From: Xanthobacteraceae bacterium
Lineage (GTDB): Bacteria; Pseudomonadota; Alphaproteobacteria; Rhizobiales; Xanthobacteraceae
Length of the DNA stretch: 46,920 nucleotides
NCBI GenBank assembly: GCA_019746355.1
Contig: JAIESC010000205.1
Span: 1-46,920, forward strand
Direction of reading: 5' to 3'
In this document: positions 18,380-26,758 of the stretch, one piece after another
How the letters are laid out: the number at the start of each line of letters is the position of its first letter
Numbering within the stretch: position 1 is the stretch's first letter
Notes under the pieces: generated by a model
The model's database searches: none
The model's input: the letters and a program-made list of their open reading frames with translations, nothing else
Told to the model about the DNA's origin: nothing
Position numbers and translations under genes: made by a program

Positions 18380-18613
18380 TCAGCAGCAGCCGCGAAACCG
18401 TCCGTTGCCGACGGCGTAGCGGGCCTGCTGGCGTTCGCGGAAGAACTCCGCGTATGTCATGACCGGCTCCGCGGGATGGTTCGCGCGGCGATGCGCGACG
18501 TATGTCTCGTAATCGGGAACGCCGATCATCAGACGGGCGGTGCGCGTGCTCCAATAGCCGGCGGCCCGCGCCGCGCCGGCGGACCGGTCGAACAGCTGCC
18601 GCAGATCAGGCAT
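18380..18613 (-). CDS. YbdD/YjiX family small protein
   Basis: 77 residues from ATG 18613. The sequence LMIGVPDYETYVAHRRANHP, then PVMTYAEFFRERQQARYAVG and a terminal RGCC, is the signature of the YbdD/YjiX (DUF466) family, which is almost always encoded next to cstA-type pyruvate/peptide transporters. The biochemical role is not known; the link to CstA suggests a role in its function. The start overlaps the end of cstA by eight bases, so translation is coupled. An upstream in-frame start at 18640 lies further inside cstA and is less likely. Confidence 0.85.
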   Translation of the reverse strand: MPDLRQLFDRSAGAARAAGYWSTRTARLMIGVPDYETYVAHRRANHPAEPVMTYAEFFRERQQARYAVGNGRFRGCC

Positions 18614-20705
18614 AGCGGCCTCCCGCGGTTGCGCCGGCAAATTCGATTTCCGCTGCCGTCGGCCGCGGATCGCCGAGCGCCCGGAGAATGGCGATCAGCC
18701 CATAGACCACCGTCGCGGCAACCACCAGCACGAACACCGCCGCGAGCGTGGCGTCGACGTAGTCGTTGAATACGATCCGCCCCATCTCGGCGGCCGTCTT
18801 GGCGGGCGCCAGCAACTCACCCCTGCTCATCGCATCGGCGTATTTGAACGCGTGGCTGACGAAACCCACGTTCGGATCGGGGCTCAACACCTTCTCCAGC
18901 CCGGCCGTCATGGTGCAGACGACGAGCCACACGGCGGGCGCAATCGTCACCCACGCGAACCGCTCGCGTTTCATCTTGAACAGGACGACGGTGCACACCG
19001 TCAGCGCGATGGCCGCCAGCATCTGATTGGCCGTGCCGAACAGCGGCCACAGTGTCCAGATGCCGCCCAGCGGGTCGATCACGCCGACGTAGAGAAAGTA
19101 TCCCCACAGCGCGCACGCCAGCGCCGAACCGATCAGGTTGTTGGTCCACGACGCGGTTTCCTTGAAGGCCGGCACCGCATGGCCGATCAGATCCTGCAGC
19201 ATGAAGCGGAGCACGCGCGTGCCGGCGTCGACGGTGGTCAGGATGAACAGCGCCTCGAACAGGATGGCAAAGTGGTACCAGATGCCCATCAGGGCGCGGC
19301 CACCCAGGAACGACGACAGGATCTGCGCCATGCCGACGGCGAGCGTCGGCGCGCCGCCGGTGCGCGACATGATCGAGGTCTCGCCGACGTCCCTGGCCAT
19401 CTGGGTGATCTCGTCCGGGGTGACCACGAATCCCCATGCCGAGATCACCTGGGCGGCGTGCTCTGCCGTCGTGCCGATGTGCCCCGCCGAGCTGTTCATC
19501 GCGAAATAGACGCCGGGATGGATGACGCTGGCGCCGATCATCGCCATCACGGCAACAAAGGACTCCATCAACATCCCGCCATAGCCGATGAACGCGATCT
19601 GGCGCTCGTTCTCGATCATCTTCGGTGTCGTGCCGGATGCAATGAGCGAATGCCACCCGGATACCGCTCCGCACGCGATCGTGATGAACAGGAAGGGAAA
19701 CAGGTTGCCCGACCAGACCGGGCCGCTGCCGTCGATGAACCTGGTCACGGCCGGCATCTGCAGGTCGGGACGAACCACGACGATGCCGATGGCCAGCAGC
19801 ACGATCGTTCCAATCTTCAGGAAGGTCGAGAGATAGTCGCGGGGCGCGAGCAGCAGCCAGACCGGCAGCACGGAGGCAACAAAGCCATAGCCGATGATGA
19901 TCAGTGCCAGGGTCTCGCCCTTGAGATCGAAACCGGCGGCGAGCTCAGGCGTCTCCGATACGGTCTTGCCGTAGATCAGCACCGCGAGCAGGAGTATGCA
20001 GCCCAGCAGCGACATTTCCCCGACGCGCCCGGGCCGGATGAACCGATTGTAGATCCCCATCAGAAGCGCGATGGGAATCGTGCAGAACACGGCGAAGGTC
20101 CCCCAAGGACTGCCGACCAGCGCCTTGACCACGACGAGTGCGAGGACCGCCAGCACGATGACGCAAATCAGCAGAATGCCGAGCCCTGCGATCGTCCCCG
20201 CCACCGGCCCCATCTCGGCACGCACGATATCGCCGAGCGAGCGGCCATCGCGCCGCGTCGACAGAAACAGCACGGTCATGTCCTGGATCGCACCGCCAAA
20301 CACGGCGCCCGCGAGAATCCACAGCGTGCCCGGCAGATAGCCCATCTGTGCGGCCAGCACCGGACCGACCAGCGGTCCCGCGCCGGCGATCGCGGCGAAG
20401 TGATGGCCGTAGAGCACGTAGCGATTGGTCGGAACGTAGTCAAGACCGTCGTTATGGCGATAGGCGGGGGTCGGCCGCGCGCCATCGACCCCCAGCGCCC
20501 GGTCGGCGACGAACAACCCATAGAACCGATAGGCGATGAAATAGGTGCATACCGCGGCGATGACCAGCCACGCCGCATTGACCGCTTCGCCTCGATTGAG
20601 CGCAACGATGGCGAATGCGACCGCGCCCAAGAGAGCAACGGCGACCCACAAAAGCTTCGTCTGCAGCCCCCGCGAATTGCCAATCGTGCGCATGGATTTC
20701 TCCAT
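18606..20705 (-). CDS. cstA: CstA family carbon-starvation / pyruvate transporter
   Basis: 699-residue integral membrane protein with about sixteen or more hydrophobic segments. Typical motifs: VPTNRYVLYGHHFAAIAGAG, PGTLWILAGAVFGGAIQDM, FLFITIACGAVSGWHSLIAS, ASGTTPKMIENE, and PLFGTANQMLAAIALT near the C-terminus. CstA/BtsT proteins take up pyruvate or peptides, often during carbon limitation. Start at ATG 20705 (MEKSMRTIG) has a GGAG site five bases away and gives the normal length; the longer frame to 20792 adds a non-membrane Arg-rich leader and is rejected. Followed by the coupled ybdD-like gene. The two form one operon. Confidence 0.9.
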   Translation of the reverse strand: MEKSMRTIGNSRGLQTKLLWVAVALLGAVAFAIVALNRGEAVNAAWLVIAAVCTYFIAYRFYGLFVADRALGVDGARPTPAYRHNDGLDYVPTNRYVLYGHHFAAIAGAGPLVGPVLAAQMGYLPGTLWILAGAVFGGAIQDMTVLFLSTRRDGRSLGDIVRAEMGPVAGTIAGLGILLICVIVLAVLALVVVKALVGSPWGTFAVFCTIPIALLMGIYNRFIRPGRVGEMSLLGCILLLAVLIYGKTVSETPELAAGFDLKGETLALIIIGYGFVASVLPVWLLLAPRDYLSTFLKIGTIVLLAIGIVVVRPDLQMPAVTRFIDGSGPVWSGNLFPFLFITIACGAVSGWHSLIASGTTPKMIENERQIAFIGYGGMLMESFVAVMAMIGASVIHPGVYFAMNSSAGHIGTTAEHAAQVISAWGFVVTPDEITQMARDVGETSIMSRTGGAPTLAVGMAQILSSFLGGRALMGIWYHFAILFEALFILTTVDAGTRVLRFMLQDLIGHAVPAFKETASWTNNLIGSALACALWGYFLYVGVIDPLGGIWTLWPLFGTANQMLAAIALTVCTVVLFKMKRERFAWVTIAPAVWLVVCTMTAGLEKVLSPDPNVGFVSHAFKYADAMSRGELLAPAKTAAEMGRIVFNDYVDATLAAVFVLVVAATVVYGLIAILRALGDPRPTAAEIEFAGATAGGRYA

Positions 20706-21132
20706 CACTCCATTCGCGTCCGCCGATGGCGACCGGGGATGACGCCCGGTCCGCCGGTCACCGTGGCAGCCGGCGCGCCCGCGTTGCGGCATGCGCAGCG
20801 GCGAGAACGCGCGGCTCTCGGCCCTCGCAATTCCTTGCGCGACAGATCAGATCAGCGATGTTGTCGATCTTGCGGTCGGCGACGGTGCCGAGCAGCCTTG
20901 CCTTCGGGGCTGTTTCTTCAAGCCCCTTGGCAGGCTTCGAGCAGGCCCGCCGCGCGTGTCGCAGGTTCTGGACGCGCTTGAACTGACCGGTGCCGGCGCG
21001 CGTACAACCCGAATGGCGGGTCTCCTGTTCCCGTGCAATGGCTTCGGTCACCTTGCGCGGAGACCGCCGCGTGCGTTCCATCGGTCGTTTTGGAACTCCG
21101 GCGGTCGCGACGCGGCCGGCTGCAGACGGGCG
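20706..21132. other. Intergenic stretch between glnE and cstA
   Basis: 427 bases upstream of cstA and downstream of glnE on the same strand. A 107-residue minus-strand frame (20758-21081) exists but is Arg- and Ala-rich without family signal, and I do not call it a gene. The stretch should hold the cstA promoter; no clear motif stands out. Confidence 0.4.
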
Positions 21133-24100
21133 TCAGTCCGCGCCCAATATCCGGTTGAACGTGGCACGCACCTTCTGCCGCGTGTCGGCCACGTGCGCGT
21201 CGAGCGTCGCGAAGTTCGGCAGATCGGCGGCGCGGCAGAGGAGGCCCAGAAGCCCGGTGCCCGCGGTCTTCGGCTCGAACGGCCCCGGCAGGCAGAGCCG
21301 CAGCACCTGCGTCAGGTTGTGAAACAGCCGGATCGCCGGCCGCACGACGTCGGCATCCTCGGCCGACAAGAGATTGAGCCGCCAGGCCCGGTCGAGCACG
21401 CGGGCGGTCGTGGCGTCGAGGATTTCCGGATGCTCGGCGGCGTGCACGAGCTGCAGGTACTGGGCGATGAATTCGAGGTCGACCAGGCCGCCGGCGGCGT
21501 ATTTCAGATCCCAGCGCTCGTTCTCGCCCTTCTCCTGGGCGATCGCCTTGCGCATGTCGACCACGTCCGCTGCGATGATCGCGGGATCGCGCTTGCGGGC
21601 GAGCACTGCGCGGATCGTCTTCTCGACCCGGGCGGCAAACTCCGGCGACCCGGAGATCACGCGCGCCCGCGTCAGCGCCAGATGCTCCCAGGTCCAGGCC
21701 TCGGTCTCCTGATAGCTCGCGAAGGCCTCGATGCTGGTGGCGACCGGGCCGGAGCGGCCCGAGGGGCGCAGCCGCATGTCGACCTGATAGAGCGCGCCGT
21801 AGTTGGTCTGCGACGACAGCGCGCCGATCAGCCGCTGCGTCAGCCGCGCGAAATACTGCGCACCGTAAAGCGGCCGCGCGCCATCGGACTGCGGATGCTC
21901 GGGATCGAAGTCGTAGACGATGATGAGGTCGAGATCGGAATTTGCCGTCATCTCCCGGCCGCCGAGCTTGCCGAGCGCGAGCAGAACGGTCTCCTGACCG
22001 CGGATCCGGCCGTGGTTCTCGGCGAGCATCACTTCGACGCGGCGATGCAACGCCCGCACGGCGACGTCGGCGATGCGCGCGAACGCCCCGCCCGCCTGCT
22101 CGGCCGACACCGTGCCCGACAGGATGCGCGCCCCGATCAGGAACATCTGCTCCTGGCTGAACATGCGCAGCCGGTCGAGATAGTCCTCATAGCTGAGCTC
22201 CGGCCCGGCGGTGCGGGCCAGATCGGCTTCGAGCGCCGCGATATCCGGCAACGCGCCGAAAAACGACGGCTCGAGCAGCGCGTCCATCGCCTCCGGATGC
22301 CGCGCCAGAATATCGGCGAGCCGCGGCGCGGTGCCGAGCGTCAACGCCACGAGCGTCACGAGGTCCGGATTCTGGCGCAGCAGCGAGAACAGCCGCGCGC
22401 CGCGGCTCATGCCTTCGATGAAGCCGTCGAACGCCGCGACCGCGGCATCGGGGTTTTCGGATTTGGCCAGGCGATCGAGCAGCACCGGCACCAGGTCGGC
22501 AAACTGCGCGCGGGCCTGCTCGCCGCGCAGCACCTTGTAGGAGCCGTAAAGCCAGTTGCGGACCGTGCCCGAGACCTCCAGCGGCCGCTGAAAGCCGATG
22601 GCGCCGAGGCGATTGAGGGTTTCGCGGTCGTCGGCGTCCTTGGGAAAGGACAGCGCCAGCCGGCCCGCTTCGCCGGTCTTCTCCTCGAACAGCCTGACAT
22701 AGTGGCGCTGCACCTTGCGCAGATGCCCGAGCAGCGTCTCGGCGAAGGCGTCGCGATCCTTGTAGCCGGCAAACCGGACGAACCGCTCCAGCCCTTCGCG
22801 GTCCGGCGGCAGCGTGTGGGTCTGGTCGTCAGCGACCATCTGCAACCGGTGCTCGGTCTCGCGCAGGAACAGATACGCCGCCTCGAGGTCGGCGCGCGCA
22901 TCGGCCCCGATCCAACCGCCCTCCACCAGCGCGGCCAATGTCGGCAGCGTCTCGCGGCCGCGCAGCTCCGGATGACGGCCGCCGGCGACGAGCTGCTGGG
23001 TCTGCACGAAGAACTCGATCTCGCGGATGCCGCCGCGGCCGAGCTTGATGTTGTGGCCTTCGACCGCGATGTCGGCATGGCCGCGATAGGCGTGGATCTG
23101 GCGCTTGAGCGCCTCGATGTCGGCGACCGCGGCGAAGTCGAGGTACTTGCGCCAGATGAACGGCGAAAGCTGCCGCAGGATCTCCTCGCCGGCCTTGATG
23201 TCGCCGGCGCAGGCGCGGGCCTTGATCATGGCCGCGCGCTCCCAGTTCTGGCCGACGCTGCAGTAATAGTTCAACGCGGTCTCGGTCGAGACCGCGATCT
23301 GGGTCGAGGCCGGATCGGGCCGCAGGCGCAGGTCGACGCGGAACACGTAGCCGTCGGCGGTGCGCTCCTGCAGAAGCTTCACCAGGCCACGGGTGATGCG
23401 GACGTGGAAGGCCGCGACATCGTCCTTGTCGACCAGCGCAGGCGCATCGCGGTCGTAGAAGACGATCAGGTCGATGTCGCTCGAATAGTTGAGCTCGAAG
23501 GCGCCCATCTTGCCCATGGCGAGCACGATGTAGCCGCTGCCCCCCTCCGGCGCGGCCTTGTCGGCGGGCTTAAGCTTGCCGCGTGAGGCAGCGTCGCGGA
23601 GGAGATAACGGACCGCGGCACTGACCGCGGTGTCGGCGAGTTCGGTCAGCGCCCGCGCCGCGCGCATCGCCGGCCAAGCGCCGCCGATGTCGGCGAGCGC
23701 GATCAGCAACGCCGCCTCGGCCTTCATCCGGCGCAGGAGCCGCATCGCCGTGGTTTCGTCCTTCGCGGCGGCCACGGCCTTGGCGGATTTCGCCAGCACC
23801 GCCGACAGCCGCTCGTCGGGGTCGGCTTCGAGGATTTCCAGCAGACGATCGGGGTCGGCGGCCGCCAGCTCCCAGAGGTAAGGCGATCCGTCGGCCAGGC
23901 CGAGCAGCAGCGCCTCGAGCCTGGACGATCCATCGATCAGCGGCTTGAGGGCCTTGCCGGCCGCGCTCTTGCCGATCTCGGCGAGCCAGCCGGACACGCG
24001 CGCCTGCGCGGCCCCACGATCGGTGAGACGCGGCGCGCGCGACACCGCGGCCGCAAGGGATCGCCCGCCCGGCTTGGCCGCGGGCTTGGCGGGCTTGCTG

Positions 24101-24150
24101 GCGGGTTGTCCGGCGCGTTGTCCTGGACGTTTTTTCGCGGTGCGGGCCAT
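21133..24150 (-). CDS. glnE: Bifunctional glutamine synthetase adenylyltransferase / deadenylase
   Basis: 1005 residues, full length for GlnE, which adds AMP to a tyrosine of glutamine synthetase and removes it by phosphorolysis according to nitrogen status. Two nucleotidyltransferase domains are visible: one with GKMGAFELNYSSDIDLIVFY (residues about 213-232, the deadenylase half) and one with GKLGGREMTANSDLDLIIVY (about 720-740, the adenylating half), each with the G-S-x-D-x-D-type acidic pair; each is followed by an alpha-helical regulatory segment. The N-terminal 40 residues are Lys/Ala/Pro-rich and dispensable-looking. It lies 32 bases downstream of the histidine kinase gene on the same strand, an arrangement I recall from other Hyphomicrobiales. 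Confidence 0.95.
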   Translation of the reverse strand: MARTAKKRPGQRAGQPASKPAKPAAKPGGRSLAAAVSRAPRLTDRGAAQARVSGWLAEIGKSAAGKALKPLIDGSSRLEALLLGLADGSPYLWELAAADPDRLLEILEADPDERLSAVLAKSAKAVAAAKDETTAMRLLRRMKAEAALLIALADIGGAWPAMRAARALTELADTAVSAAVRYLLRDAASRGKLKPADKAAPEGGSGYIVLAMGKMGAFELNYSSDIDLIVFYDRDAPALVDKDDVAAFHVRITRGLVKLLQERTADGYVFRVDLRLRPDPASTQIAVSTETALNYYCSVGQNWERAAMIKARACAGDIKAGEEILRQLSPFIWRKYLDFAAVADIEALKRQIHAYRGHADIAVEGHNIKLGRGGIREIEFFVQTQQLVAGGRHPELRGRETLPTLAALVEGGWIGADARADLEAAYLFLRETEHRLQMVADDQTHTLPPDREGLERFVRFAGYKDRDAFAETLLGHLRKVQRHYVRLFEEKTGEAGRLALSFPKDADDRETLNRLGAIGFQRPLEVSGTVRNWLYGSYKVLRGEQARAQFADLVPVLLDRLAKSENPDAAVAAFDGFIEGMSRGARLFSLLRQNPDLVTLVALTLGTAPRLADILARHPEAMDALLEPSFFGALPDIAALEADLARTAGPELSYEDYLDRLRMFSQEQMFLIGARILSGTVSAEQAGGAFARIADVAVRALHRRVEVMLAENHGRIRGQETVLLALGKLGGREMTANSDLDLIIVYDFDPEHPQSDGARPLYGAQYFARLTQRLIGALSSQTNYGALYQVDMRLRPSGRSGPVATSIEAFASYQETEAWTWEHLALTRARVISGSPEFAARVEKTIRAVLARKRDPAIIAADVVDMRKAIAQEKGENERWDLKYAAGGLVDLEFIAQYLQLVHAAEHPEILDATTARVLDRAWRLNLLSAEDADVVRPAIRLFHNLTQVLRLCLPGPFEPKTAGTGLLGLLCRAADLPNFATLDAHVADTRQKVRATFNRILGAD

Positions 24151-24182
24151 GCCCCTGTCATAGCCGCCGCGGCGGGAAATGA

Positions 24183-25736
24183 CTATTCCGTGGGCTGAGG
24201 TAGTTGCGGACCGCCGCGCGGCAGCACGAGGCTGGCCTTGAGCCCGGGGCCGTTGTCCTCGAGCTTCAATTCGCCACCATGCAGGTGCGCCACAGCCGAT
24301 GCGAGGCTCAAGCCCAGCCCGGAGCCCGGCTCCGAGCGGCTCTGTTCGAGGCGCACGAAGCGCTCGACCGCATGGCCGCGGTCCTTTTCCGGGATGCCCG
24401 GACCGCGATCGGCGACGCTGAGCCGGATGACGTCGCCCTCGCTTGCGGCCCGGACCGCGATTTCCGCGGGCACGCCGTTGGCCGCGCGCTCGCCGCGGCT
24501 GCCATACTTGATGGCGTTGTCGACGAGATTGGCGAGCGCCTGCGTCACGAGCTCACGGTTGCCGCGCATCAGCGCGGCCGAATCGACGTCGACGCGCAGC
24601 ATCAGGCCCTTCTCGTCGGCGAGCGGATCGTACAACTCGCCCACGCCGCGGACGATGTCGGCGGCGTCGAACTCGGTCATCGGCGCGCTGGATTGCCCGG
24701 ACTCCGCCCGCGCGATCATCAGGAGCGCGTTGAAGGTGCGGATCAACTCGTCAGATTCCTCGATGGTCGATTCCAGCGCGGCGCGGTAGTCGCCGTCGCT
24801 CTTGGCGGTGCGCAGCGCGCCCTCGGCGCGGTTGCGAAGCCGCGTCAGCGGCGTCTTGAGATCGTGGGCGATGTTGTCGGACACCTCCTTGAAGCCCCGC
24901 ATCAAGGCTTCGATCCGCTCCAGCATCAGGTTCAGGTTCACCGCAAGCCGGTCGAGCTCGTCCTCCGAGCCGGCCGTCGGCAGCCGGCCCGACAGGTCGC
25001 CCGCCATGATGGTGCGCGCGGTCTCGGTCATGGCGTCGACCCGGCGCAGCACGCGCCGCGCGACGATGAAGCCGCCGGCAAGGCCCAGCACGATGACCAC
25101 AGCGATCGACCACTGGCCGGCGGCGAGGATGATGTCGTAGAGCCGCTCGCGCTCCTCCAGGTCACGGCCAACCAGCAGCCGGAAGCCGCTCGGCAGCTGG
25201 AACACGCGCACCAGCGCGTGATGCTCGGTGCCTTCGGGATCGTCGAGCCGCCGGTAGACCGTCTCGGTCCAGCCGACGTGCTCCAGCACGCCCTCGCCCA
25301 GGACGCCGACATTGCCGGCGAGCCCGTCGCCGCTGAACGTCGTCACGAGATAAAGGCTCGAGCCGGGCCGCCGCGCCCGCGTGTCGATGATGAAGACCAG
25401 CCGCTGGATGCCGCCCTGATTGTATTGCTCGGAAAGGCCGGTGATCTCGGCATCGACCGTGCGCGTGATCTGCTCGGTGATCAGCCGCCGCGTGTTCCAG
25501 GCGAAATAGCCGAGCAGGCAGGCGGCGAACACCGCGAACACGGTGAGATACACCAGCGTCAGCTTGAACGCGGTGGTGTGGAACAGCTTGCCGAGCGCGT
25601 TCAGCCGCGGCCACACCCAGGGGGGGACGGCCCGCGTCAGCCTCTCGCGAAAGCTTGCGCGCTTCACGGCGTCGGCGGCGGGAGGCTCGAGCTCCCGGGG
25701 CATCGTCGCCTCAGGTATGGCGGCTTCATTTGTCAC
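24183..25736 (-). CDS. Membrane sensor histidine kinase of an OmpR-type two-component system
   Basis: 517 residues. First membrane helix about 58-79, an extracytoplasmic sensor region of about 125 residues (with LYLVTTFSGDGLAGNVG and ALVRVFQLPSGFRLLVGRDL), a second helix about 209-226, a HAMP domain (ARRVLRRVDAMTETARTIMAGDLSGRL, written here only to residue 251), the phosphoacceptor site in SDNIAHDLKTPLTRLRNRAE with His291, then LANLVDNAIKYG, ADRGPGIPEKDRGHAVERF and GSGLGLSLASAVAHLHGGEL for ATP binding. The start overlaps the response regulator stop by 11 bases, so the pair is co-translated. The signal is unknown; the neighbouring envelope protease suggests an envelope stress cue (inference). 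Confidence 0.92.
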   Translation of the reverse strand: MTNEAAIPEATMPRELEPPAADAVKRASFRERLTRAVPPWVWPRLNALGKLFHTTAFKLTLVYLTVFAVFAACLLGYFAWNTRRLITEQITRTVDAEITGLSEQYNQGGIQRLVFIIDTRARRPGSSLYLVTTFSGDGLAGNVGVLGEGVLEHVGWTETVYRRLDDPEGTEHHALVRVFQLPSGFRLLVGRDLEERERLYDIILAAGQWSIAVVIVLGLAGGFIVARRVLRRVDAMTETARTIMAGDLSGRLPTAGSEDELDRLAVNLNLMLERIEALMRGFKEVSDNIAHDLKTPLTRLRNRAEGALRTAKSDGDYRAALESTIEESDELIRTFNALLMIARAESGQSSAPMTEFDAADIVRGVGELYDPLADEKGLMLRVDVDSAALMRGNRELVTQALANLVDNAIKYGSRGERAANGVPAEIAVRAASEGDVIRLSVADRGPGIPEKDRGHAVERFVRLEQSRSEPGSGLGLSLASAVAHLHGGELKLEDNGPGLKASLVLPRGGPQLPQPTE

Positions 25737-26400
25737 GGATCATATAGCCTGCGCCACGAATGGTGTGCAGCAGCGGTTGCGAGAAGCCCTTGTCGATCTT
25801 GGAGCGCAGCCGGGAAATATGCACGTCGATCACGTTGGTCTGCGGGTCGAAGTGATAGTCCCAGACGTTCTCGAGCAGCATGGTGCGGGTCACCACCTGG
25901 CCGGCGTGCTTCATCAGGTATTCGAGCAGGCGGAACTCGCGCGGCTGAAGCACGATCTCCTCCTTGCCGCGGGTGACCTCGTGCGAGAGCCGGTCGAGCT
26001 TGAGGTCGGCCACGCGGTACACCGTGTCCTCGCCCGGCCCGCCGCGGCGGCGCGCCAGCACCTCGACGCGGGCGAGCAGCTCGGAGAACGAATAGGGCTT
26101 GGGCAGGTAATCGTCGCCGCCGGCGCGCAGGCCCTTCACCCGATCGTCGACCTGTCCGAGCGCCGACAGGATCAGCACCGGCGTCTCGACGCCCTTGGCG
26201 CGCAATTCGCCGATGACCGAGAGGCCGTCCTTCTTGGGCAGCATCCGGTCGACGATCATCACATCGTATTGCCGGTCGAGCGCGAGCGCGAGGCCCTCCT
26301 CGCCGTCCGGCGCCTGGTCGGCCACGTGACCGACCTCCCGGAAGGCCCGGGCGATGTAGTCGGCTGCGTCGCGGTCGTCTTCAACGATCAAGAGGCGCAT
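25726..26400 (-). CDS. OmpR/PhoB-family response regulator
   Basis: 224 residues from ATG 26400 (MRLLIVEDDRDAADYI); the frame runs further upstream to 26679 but that part is Arg-rich repeat DNA. Receiver domain residues 1-120 with the phosphorylated Asp51 in DVMIVDRMLPKKDG, Ser in LILSALG and Lys in YLPKPYSF. The C-terminal winged helix has LQPREFRLLEYLMKHAGQVV, LLENVWDYHFDPQTNVIDVH and ISRLRSKIDKGFSQPLLHTI. It is the DNA-binding partner of the kinase immediately downstream. Upstream is the degP-like gene, separated by 358 bases of hairpin-rich DNA, so the pair may have its own promoter or be transcribed at reduced level from the protease unit. Confidence 0.93.
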   Translation of the reverse strand: MRLLIVEDDRDAADYIARAFREVGHVADQAPDGEEGLALALDRQYDVMIVDRMLPKKDGLSVIGELRAKGVETPVLILSALGQVDDRVKGLRAGGDDYLPKPYSFSELLARVEVLARRRGGPGEDTVYRVADLKLDRLSHEVTRGKEEIVLQPREFRLLEYLMKHAGQVVTRTMLLENVWDYHFDPQTNVIDVHISRLRSKIDKGFSQPLLHTIRGAGYMIRDK

Positions 26401-26758
26401 GTCGATCCCGCTCTGAGGGCGGAACATTTTAGCCAATTCCGGGCGTCCGCGCCTCCCGGTTGTGATGCGCTTGGGCACGTTCTTTCCGAAATCCGCTTCA
26501 CACCCCGGATCAAGTCCGGGGCCGGCTTTTCGGGACCATGCCCTGAACAGAGTGCGGGGGACGGTGGATTTCTCCACCGTCCCCCGACACCACCTTCGTC
26601 TCCGGCGGGGGCGACGAATGCCGGTGGACGAAGACAGTATGAGCGGGGACGGGCTCTCACCCGTCCCCCGGGTTCGCAACGCCGGCGGGGGCGACGAATG
26701 CCGACGAAACGGCCCCGATCTTCTGTCCGTGTCCAGAACGGGACACGGCCTCGAATTC
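26401..26758. repeat. Hairpin- and repeat-rich spacer between degP-like and regulator genes
   Basis: No gene. It holds CCCCGGA / TCCGGGG near 26503-26521, a perfect 14-bp stem CGGGGGACGGTGGA with loop TTTC (26555-26586), a GGACGGG / CCCGTCC hairpin near 26647-26667, and a 22-base direct repeat (26602-26623 and 26682-26703, beginning CCGGCGGGGGCGAC). Confidence 0.75.

Noticed and set aside
16137..18419. Long plus-strand open frame across tctC and the FAD monooxygenase
   Set aside because: It is a shadow frame rich in Arg, Gly and Ala caused by high GC at third positions; the real genes in the other frames show clear family motifs.
20758..21081. 107-residue minus-strand frame upstream of cstA
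   Set aside because: Arg/Ala-rich, no ribosome site or family pattern; overlapped by equally long frames on the other strand.
20791..23586. Long plus-strand frame opposite glnE
   Set aside because: Antisense shadow of glnE with biased composition and no domain signal.
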